Shown: in pieces, positions 49,301-58,300 of the stretch
How positions within the stretch are numbered: position 1 is the first letter of the stretch
Layout: each line of letters begins with the position of its first letter
Origin: Euleptes europaea
Taxonomy: Eukaryota > Chordata > Lepidosauria > Squamata > Sphaerodactylidae
Direction of reading: 5' to 3'
NCBI RefSeq assembly: GCF_029931775.1
Contig: NC_079318.1
Coordinates: forward strand, 26,178,159 to 26,242,158
Length of the DNA stretch: 64,000 bases
Position numbers and translations under genes: made by a program
Notes under the pieces: generated by a model
The model's database searches: none
What the model was told of the DNA's origin: nothing
Seen by the model: the letters and a program-made list of their open reading frames with translations, nothing else

Positions 49301-52300
49301 CTGTCTGGTTGTCCTTCTTTATGTTTATCAGAAATTCTGTGGTGGAAGGAGTGAATACAGTGTCTCCCTCTAATGGGAGGTCCTCCTCGGCCTGTATTAG
49401 GTTAACTGCTGACTTGGCCTCCTCAGGGAGGGGTTCCAGATGGGGAGCGGCTTTTTCCCAGAGGAACAGCTGGTAGCCCCCCATGACTGTCTGGTAGTTG
49501 GCGATCCTGAAACTCAGGGCAGATGAGGTATGAGATTTTCTGCCCAGGCAGTCAAGCCTCCTGTTCTCCGTGTCAGCAAGTGTAGAGTGATGCCCCTGCC
49601 CCTGGCGGGCTCGCATCTCTCCTGTTGCGATGAATGGTCAGGGATTCCACAGAGTCCTGCTTGTAAGGATCCTCTATTTTCTTTGCAGAAACAGGGGTGG
49701 AGGCTGGTTATTTATTTATTTATTATCCTTTCCACACTAGCTTGCCACTATTCCAGGAGCGTCTGGGTAGAGGCAACTAAGGATTCTGTCCTTGGGCCTA
49801 TTATCAGAGGTTGTGATATTAATCTCGAGGGCTTCTGCCAAGCGCAGCATCTGCTCGCTCTGGAGACGAAGTCTTCAGAAGGTGAGATGGCTTCAGTGTC
49901 TCTCACGTGCTCCTCCGGAGAAGGTTCTGACACTCCCTCTGAGCTTGCTACAGAGGCCGAGGCCTCGAATGGAGGAAGGCTAGGTTGGTGAGCTGGATCC
50001 ATGGCTTTTTGGATCCATGGTTATCGGATCCATGGCTCTTTGGGTCCATGGCTCTTTGGATCCATGGCTCTCAGATCCATGGTTCTTTGGATCCATGGCT
50101 CTCGGATCCATGGTTCCTTGGATCCATGGCTCTCGGATCCAGGGCTCTTTGGATCCATGGTGATCGGATCCAGGGCTCTTTGGATCCTCAGCTCTTTGGA
50201 TCCATGGTGATCAGATCCATGGTTCTTTGGATCCATGGTTATCAGATCCATGGCTCTTTGGGTCCATGGCTCTCGGGTCCATGGCTCTCGGATCCATGGT
50301 TCTTTGGATCCATGGTTCCTTGGATCCATGGCTCTCGGATAACAGAGTTGCACTTACCAGTAACTTCTGTTCGTCGAGTTGTCTTCTGTGCAGGCACACA
50401 TTGGGACTGTGCATGCACAGGTCAGCCATCGGAATGACTTCTCATAGCTTCTATATGATAGATAGGGGGCGCCGTTTCCTCCACGCATGCGCCAGCTTTC
50501 CCACCCAAGCGGCGCGACGTTGGAGGGCGACGCCCCCTTTCCCTCAGTTCTTTAGTCTGCCAGCCACTATAAACTTCTGAAAAACACAAAGACAATAAAG
50601 AGCTTGTAGCGGGGCAGGAGGGAGGGATGTGTGCCTGCACAGAAGACAACTCGACAAACAGAAGTTACTGGTAAGTGCAAATCTGTTTTCGTCTTCGGTC
50701 TTCTGTGCAGTCCCACATTGGGAGATTAAGTAGCTACTCACCATGGTGGTGGGTACAGAGCTCTTAGTCAAACAACAAATGTAAGACCGCTCTCCCAACT
50801 TCTGTATCCTGTCTAGATGCAGCATCCACCGCATAATGATGTATGAAGGTATCCGGAGAGGTTCCTGATGGTTCCTGCAGTTCCTGATGGAATACCTTGC
50901 CCACCCTCAATAGATCCGGGGCCACAGGAAAACGAATAATCCTGTTGCCAGCCATCCTCAGAAGGAGGGAAAACCACACCTGTCTTGGCCAAAAGGGGGC
51001 AACCAAAATACAGTGAGTCCAAGACAGGAGGATCTTGTTGAGGACCTGTGCCATTAACGGTAGTGGCGGGAAAGCATAGTGCAGGCCCTTGCCCCACGGG
51101 ATTAGGAATGCATCCCCTACAGAGTCGGGATCGTGACCTGCTCTGGAGCAAAAGAAGGGGGCCTTTGCATTGGTTGATGTAGCGAACAAGTCCATCACAG
51201 GAAAACCCCAAGCCTGAAATACCAGAAGGAGATACTCCCATTTGAGTAACCACTCGTGTCTTGGTAGAAAAACCCTGCTCAACGAGTCGGCTAGAGTGTT
51301 CTTCACCCCGGATATGTGAATGGCATGCAGAGACACCTTGTTGCAGATCGCCCATTTCCAAATTCTGGCCGACTCCCGGCAGAGAGAAACCGAAACGGTC
51401 CCTCCCTGCTTGTTTAAGTAGTGCATCACAGTTGTATTGTGTTTGTATCAGAACACTCTTGCTGCGTAGCACATCTGTAAATGAAATGAGAGCATAACGA
51501 ATTGCTCGTAGCTCCAACAAATTAATATGAAACGAACATTCAGACACAGACCGCAGTCCCTGTGTAGAATAACCTTCACAGTGTGCCATCCAACCCATAT
51601 TGGAGGCATCTGTAGTCACTACCACAGAGTGGGAAAACATGCCAAAAGGTACCCCCATAGACAGGTTAGTGTCAGATTTCCACCGAGAAAGCGACCTTAA
51701 GACTGACCTAGGTATGGATAACTTCTTGGAGTGGTGTTCCGTTATTGGGTTGTACGCTCTAACAAACCAATTTTGTAAAGGTCTCATATTAAGCCTAGCA
51801 AAAGGGACCACCGCTGTAGTGGAGGACATCTGACCCAATAGGACCTGAATGAATCTAGCAGACCGGAAACACATAGCTTGGGCTGCAGCTGCTAGTTGCT
51901 TAATGTGAGACATGCGGTCAGCAGGTAAAAAGGTTTTTCCGAGAGTGGTATTTAAAGACATCCCCATGAATTGAACTGAAGGTGAGGGAGTCAACACTGA
52001 TTTTTGAAAATTAATCAAAAAACCCAACTTCTGCAGCAATGCCAGGGTGAGGTCTCTATGTCTCAACAATTCCTCTGGAGAGGGAGCGGTTAACAACCAG
52101 TCACCAAGATACGGGAACACCGTACACCCTTGAGTTCGTAGGTAAGATGCTACTACAGCTAAACACTTAGTAAAGACTCTAGGGGGTGTAACTAACCCGA
52201 AAGGGAGAACCCAGTACTGATAAAGGATGCCCCCCGCCTCAAAGCGAAGGAATCTCCGATGCTCCTGGGAAATAGATAGATGAAAATAAGCATCCTTAAG

Positions 52301-55300
52301 ATCAAGCACCACGTACCACCAACCAGGTTTTAATAAATTCAACGCATTCTGCAGTGTAACCATTCAAAACTTTTGAACATACAGAAACTTGTTCAATTAG
52401 CGAAGATCCAAGATGGTCTTAAGACCTCCATCTTTCTTAGGAATAGCAAATAACCTTGAATAAAAACCAGGGATCAGTGAACTTGGAGAAAGCCTCTCCA
52501 CTGCACCTTTAGCAACTAGCTCAGATAGGGAACATGACAAACTTGGTATTGGAGGGGGGAAACTGAACAGAGAAGGATCAGTAGGAGGGGTATGTAGGAA
52601 CTCTAACCGATAACCATACTGGATAATTGAGAGAACCCACGTATCAGTAGTGATCTCTTGCCAAGCTTGTAAAAAAGGAACTAAGCGATCACCAAATATA
52701 ACATTCCCCCCCAGGCCCGTGTCCCTCAGTCAGAAGGCTGGCTTAGTGCCCTGTTTCTGAGGAGATTGACAGCGATGTTGCGTGGACTGGTTTTTATAGG
52801 GCCTCCGCCTATTGGAGGATTGAAAGGTTTGATAGGGGCGTTGCTGCTGCTGCCCATAAGATGCAGTGGGGCCTTGCTTCTGGAATCGGGGTTGCTGGTA
52901 TCGATCCTCGTAAGGAAAACGATTCCTATAGTAAGGTACTGAAGGGGGGGCCGTGACGCCCATGTACCTAGCTGTTTGCTTTTGCTTTCTCAGGAGCTCC
53001 AGCGTCTCATCAGTGGAGGCAGCAAAAAGCATCTGTCCATCAAATGGCAAGTCCTCAATTTTTTGTTTGGTATCTAGCACCAGATTTGTAAATCTTAGCC
53101 AAGAAAAACATTGTAGGGAAATAGCAGCCGCCATTCCCCTGGCCGAACAGTCAGCAGCATGGCGACCCGCATTCATTTGATGTTTAGCCAATTTAGAACC
53201 TTCTGACATGACCACTCTGGCAAGTGACTTTTCTTCCTCAGGCAACAACTCCACAAAGTCAGCCATCCTCTTCCATAAGAAAAGCTGATATGCAGCCATA
53301 ACAGCCTGATAGTTTGCAATGCGAAAGCCTAAGGCATCCGCAGAGTAAAACTTTCTACTAAGAGAATCAATTTTAAGACTATCTTTGTCCACAGGTGCAG
53401 AATGACCACCCTGCCGTTGTTTAGAGTGGACCTCAGAAGCAATCAGCGATGATGGAGCTGGGTGCGAGAAAAGAAATTCACAATTGGTAGGATGAACTCT
53501 ATACAGATTCTCCACCTTTCTCGCAGTGCAGGGGATAGATGAAGGCTTTTCCCACAGCTTCTTTGCCATATCCATAAAGTCAGATAGGACAGGGAAGGCA
53601 ATAGTCGATGGTGAATCGGAATACAGAGCCGATAGTATTTTTTCTTTAGGCTTTGGATTAGTTGGTTGGCTAGAAATGTCCAAAGACTTAGCCATCCTAG
53701 ACATCTGTTCTGCAAACGATCTGTAATCATCAGAAGGGGAAGAAGAGGCAGAAGTACCCACAGCATCATCTGGGGACACCTCTGAGGCAGCTTCAGTCCC
53801 CAACTTCAGACTCAGTGTCAGTCTCATGAGTTAAAAATTAGGGTTCTCTAAGAGATCGAGAAGGAGGCTGGTTAACAGGCTGAGGAGGCAGGGTTGACCC
53901 TGCAGGTGGTTGCTGTGGAGGAGAATACCAAGGGTAGCCTGGGTAAATAGGCCATTGCATCTGTGCAGGTTGAGGTGGCCAATGTGGTCCCCACCATTGC
54001 TGTGGCATTAGGTATTGTTGCGCCGGAACCGAAGGCCCAGGCATCGCTGGATCCAATTGCGTTGGAACCGAGGTCTCCGCGGCAGTGGGCGGCTCGATGT
54101 AATCACTCAGCGAAAGATCTGGGAGACCTAGCTCCGATTCCGACTCGAAACCGATGATCGGAGACGGGGTGCGTGGAGGAGGTGGGGTACACAACCTTTC
54201 ACTCACCATCGGATCCGATCCCTTCGGATCTGAGGGTTTCGGAACCAAGTGCTTATTTTCGTTTTCTTGCCACCAGGGGCCTCGAGGTGCTTCGTTTTCG
54301 CTTTCACCTTCTTATGCGTCGGTTCCGAGGTAGCCCTCTTCTCCTTAACTACCGGAGATGCAGGGCGTTTCCTCTTCGAATCCGATGCCGGTTTCGACCG
54401 CCCGGAACCAATAGGGTCAGAACGGAGGGCTTGTTCCCGCGCGACTGATTTTGACAAGGTCAGCAAATCGGAACAAGATAAGTTTTTTTGATAAAGCGCC
54501 GATTGGAGACGCGCAGCCCTGTTCGAGCGGGCAGTCGGGGTAAATTGTAAGCATATCTTACAGGAGCCAACCTTGTGGGCCTCCCCCAAGCAGATCACGC
54601 AGAGGGTATGATCATCAGTCTTGGAGATCTTGCTCCCGCATTGCGTGCACTTTTTGAAGGGCGCTGTGCGAACTGGCTGCGCCATAACCGCTGCTGCGGC
54701 CGAACAATAATCCACTTTTCTTTTTTTTTAAACTCACGGAGAGCAAAGCCGAGAAGAACCTTTTCCGAAGGCGGCAGAAAAAGAACTGAGGGAAAGGGGG
54801 CGTCGCCCTCCAACGTCGCACCGCTTGGGCGGGAAAGCTGGCGCATGCATGGAGGAAACAGCGCCCCCTATCTATCATATAGAAGCTATAAGAAATCATT
54901 CCGATGGCTGGCCTGCGCATGCACAGTCCCAATGTGGGACTGCACAGAAGATCGAAGACGAACCATGGTTCTTTGGATCCATGGTGACCGGATCCATGGC
55001 TCTTCGGATCCATGGTGACAGGATCCATGGTGATCGGATCCATGGCTCTTAGGATCCATGGCTCTTTGGATCCATGAGTCGGAGCCGGTGGGACCGACTG
55101 GACCGAGGGGGGCCGCTGGGGCATCTCGGATCCAGCGGGCAAGTAGGAGCTAGTAGGGCTCTTCTCCATGATTCGGCCTTCAGGTGTGTAGCACGGACAT
55201 TGCGAGCTCCAGCAATGAATTATTGGCATACTTTACAAGCAGCCGCGCTGTGGGTGTTCGCCCAGACACATTCCCAGACCGCAGAAGCGGAAGTCCATTG

Positions 55301-58300
55301 GCTGGCTGGGCAGCCCCGGGCGGCAGCCATCGCTTAAAGAGGGCCTTGGAGGCCATAACGGCCCTCAGCACTTGACCAAGAGGACCGAGATTTCCAGGCC
55401 CTCGCTACTTGACCAAGGGGACCGAGATTTCCAGAGGAAAAAACTCCCGTACAGGGGAGAGAGGCTGGTCAGGAAGCCCTGAGCGGCAGCCTGGAGTAAG
55501 GAGAAGAAGACTCACGATTCTATCAGAAATGAAAGTGAAACGCACTGAGGTTTGTTAGAGACGTCTGTTCTCGGCGGCGGCAAAGAAGGAACTGAGGAGG
55601 AAGGGGATGCCCCGCCCAGGAAGCATGCTGTAGGTCGGCAGGAAGCCGGGCCTGCCTGCTCCAAGGGGAGGGGCATCCCCAGTCTAGGCCTGAGGCTATG
55701 AAAAGTTTCGGTGGCAGGCCTGCGCGCAGGCACAGTCCCACATGTGGGGCTTCACCGAAGACTGAAAATGAATTAATGGGTTAGCATCCATAGGTGTAAA
55801 GAAGAGTTAGGTCATGGCATGTCACTGCACACAATTATAAAAATTACATATATCCTGACATATGCAATCTCCATCAATATAATTATTATTTAAGCTGGTT
55901 GCATTTGTGTCTTGACAGTTCATCTTCAGTCCACATGTATGAAATAGGCATATTTCTAGCTTTGTTTTTAAAACTAATTCAAATGGATTCTGTTACTTTT
56001 AAGTCTCTGCAACCTCCCAAATCACCCTTCCATTTCTGTATCAAAAATACAACTTGTCACTTTTTGTTAATGTTAAGTCAACTTTTGAAAAATACCACAT
56101 GAACATGAAAAATTATTACATGAACATCACACAAGTAAACATTATTCTAGGATAACTTGTAGATAACTTGCAAGACAAACAATGAGACAGACTCGAAAGG
56201 AAAATGCATAGAGACAAAGGGTAATGAGAATGATTCTGGAAGTGTTTAGTGGAGGAAGGGCTATAAAGCAGAAATGTACATTCAGAGGACAACACTGTAC
56301 AAATGCCGAATGTAGAGCTACTAAGAAAGAAAAGATGGAGAAGGAGAGCCCAAGGGCAGACTGGGAGGAAAAAACGGCCACAGAAAAGGCCCCCCACTCA
56401 AGGGAGGACCAAAGAGTCTGCTCAGACAGCACTGCCTGGAACTCGGCTGGGTGTTTCCTTCCTTGTGTGGGCTTTGGCTAAGCCAGGTGCCTCCTTCCCT
56501 GCCCCACCCAGAGTGAGGGCTACTGGCTTGTGGCAGTGGCCTATGCCCACCCCACACAGGGTGAGGGCTCCCCCTCACTTGGGGCCAGGTGATCCTGGGT
56601 GGCCCCTCAGGCTTATTGGCCCCCCAGAACTTTCCCCAGTGGCCTTAAATGGACAATCTACACCTGGGAGGCCTCATAAGTAGCACAGAAGAGTGCTTCT
56701 GTTGTGAGGAATAACAAACTGATATATTGTTGTGGACAATAACCAGGATTAAAAAAAATACTCCTAGTTAGTTCCATGTGCACAAGGGTCCTTTAGACTT
56801 TCTGAACAGCATCCCCTGACACCACACGGGAAATGGTTTTGGAAACAAGGGAAATTTTATGGCATTCAACAGTTCAAAAAGTCAGAAATTCTTCTGGGTA
56901 TGCAGAAGCCCTTGCGTACACAGAAAGCAGTTCTTCAGATTCTGACCAAAGACTAGAACCCAGAAGTTGCTTCCAAAAGAAACAGATCAACTTTGAAGAG
57001 GATGGGGTTCAACATAAATTTAAAATGAGAGGGTGGTATAAGCATGCATATTAGTAATACCTGGACCACAGAAGCAAAATAGAAAGCTTTTGCTCAATTT
57101 GCCCTTTGAGTTCCACCCATGAAATGTAAGGGATCGAGCAAGAGAACATGGAGACAAGGCATTTGATCCAAAAAAGAAATCTAACCGTACTGCAGGTACT
57201 CCTTACACAAAAGATTATTTCATTGCACTGAACAAGAAACAGAAACCGCCTTTCCCCATATACAAAAATATAGAGACACTATAAACAACTTTCTAAGTTT
57301 TATAAAATAAATGCTCATTTTTCTGCAACTCTCCATTCAATGTTGTGTTGCTTTATTCTATAAGCTGCACAAACGTGCCCACAGAAAACAAACAAAACAA
57401 AACCCAACAAAAATGCTGACCTTCCTGCCCCCACTTGTGCTAGCTGCTGATGTATACAGGCTACCAGATAAGCAGCTTCTTACACGCTCATGTAATATAA
57501 AGACCTTTTTTCTCGTAAGTCTTGAAGGAAAAAACACATTCAGACAATAAATTAGAAACGCTGTTAACATTACCTTGCAGTCCGTTAAAGATGGAAGCAA
57601 TCTCTAAAGATTTATTTGGAGTTGATTCAGAGGTTTTGGCTTCAGTGCTGTCTGGTTTGGATACCATCTCAGGTGATATACTGGCATGAAAAGGTGGCTT
57701 TGATGAGCGGCGCAGTTTAAACGTTTTAGGAGAATATTTCTCATCTTTCTCTTTGTCGCCTTTATTCTAGTTTAAAGAAGGGATAAGACACTGTTTGCAT
57801 TCTGTTAATTAATCCATATAATTTGTCTCCTGTAGGAGTTTGCGGTGCAGTGACAGAGAGATGGATTCTTCCTGCCTCAGCATTTCCCCATCCAAACTCA
57901 TGCAATATAGGGGATTGCACTGAGGTGGCAAAATCGCCACTCTTGCCTGTTAGATAAAGAGGCTCTGCTGATGGAAGAGGAAGAGTGGGCCATTTCACTG
58001 GCATTCCTTTCCTCAGTGCAGTGGCCTGTGCCGCAAAGTCTTTATTCGTGCTGCCCCCATAATCTTTGACACCACCTTTCTGAGGGTCACAGGCAACTGC
58101 TGGGAGCAGCGGGAGGTGGGAAAAAATCGATTTCTGCCAGCGCCTTCCGCCTGCACTGCATAAAACCCACCCTGCTATTTTCACATAAAACAAAATGCCC
58201 TTTATCAAGGATTGAATTTATGAACTGCTCAAAGGTATTTCTTTCAACATATGACACTTAAAATATTAATCAAATAGGGAATATTTTTATATCACATTAG

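Larger units (their letters stand above)
50341..54962 (-). mobile_element. DIRS-type retrotransposon fossil C (inner)
   Basis: A 4.62-kb element inserted in the minisatellite of fossil B, coding strand minus. Parts: right terminal repeat (about 54790-54962), gag region (about 52730-54715) with an N-terminal Cys/His cluster ([23 protein letters not shown]) and a proline-rich middle, reverse transcriptase and RNase H region (about 50800-52370, with [11 protein letters not shown] and INLLELRAI), internal complementary region (about 50605-50740), left terminal repeat (50341-50560). A full tyrosine-recombinase domain was not recognised, so it may have been non-autonomous. It is broken, but only a handful of times; the best preserved of the three. 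Related to but distinct from fossil B: gag shares FRIANYQ and YQLFLW. Confidence 0.88.
45991..55770 (-). mobile_element. DIRS-type retrotransposon fossil B (outer), interrupted by fossil C
   Basis: About 5.16 kb of element sequence (9.78 kb with the inserted fossil C), coding strand minus. Parts: right terminal repeat (about 55575-55770), gag region with a minisatellite (about 49240-50340 and 54963-55500), reverse transcriptase and RNase H region (about 47500-48915), tyrosine-recombinase region (about 46440-47350, with a LVRHYTID motif), internal complementary region (46287-46390), left terminal repeat (45991-46206). Structurally complete for the DIRS1 group. Coding regions are broken, probably ten or more times besides the insertion. 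Terminal repeats differ at about 3 of 155 compared positions. A CR1 end (48637-48765) and (TTTA)n tracts are inside. Confidence 0.87.
45707..57573 (-). other. ARID4B long intron (11.9 kb) with nested DIRS fossils
   Basis: About 9.8 kb of it is the nested DIRS pair (45991-55770). The rest holds an unclassified stretch at 56230-56690 with CCACACAGGGTGAGGGCTCC-type G+C-rich sequence, and A+T-rich sequence with no recognisable feature. Confidence 0.75.

Noticed and set aside
49985-50437. 150-codon frame with Trp-Ile-His-Gly repeats
   Set aside because: It is a readthrough of the GGATCCATGG minisatellite, with no start context or family resemblance; the array is part of a DIRS fossil.
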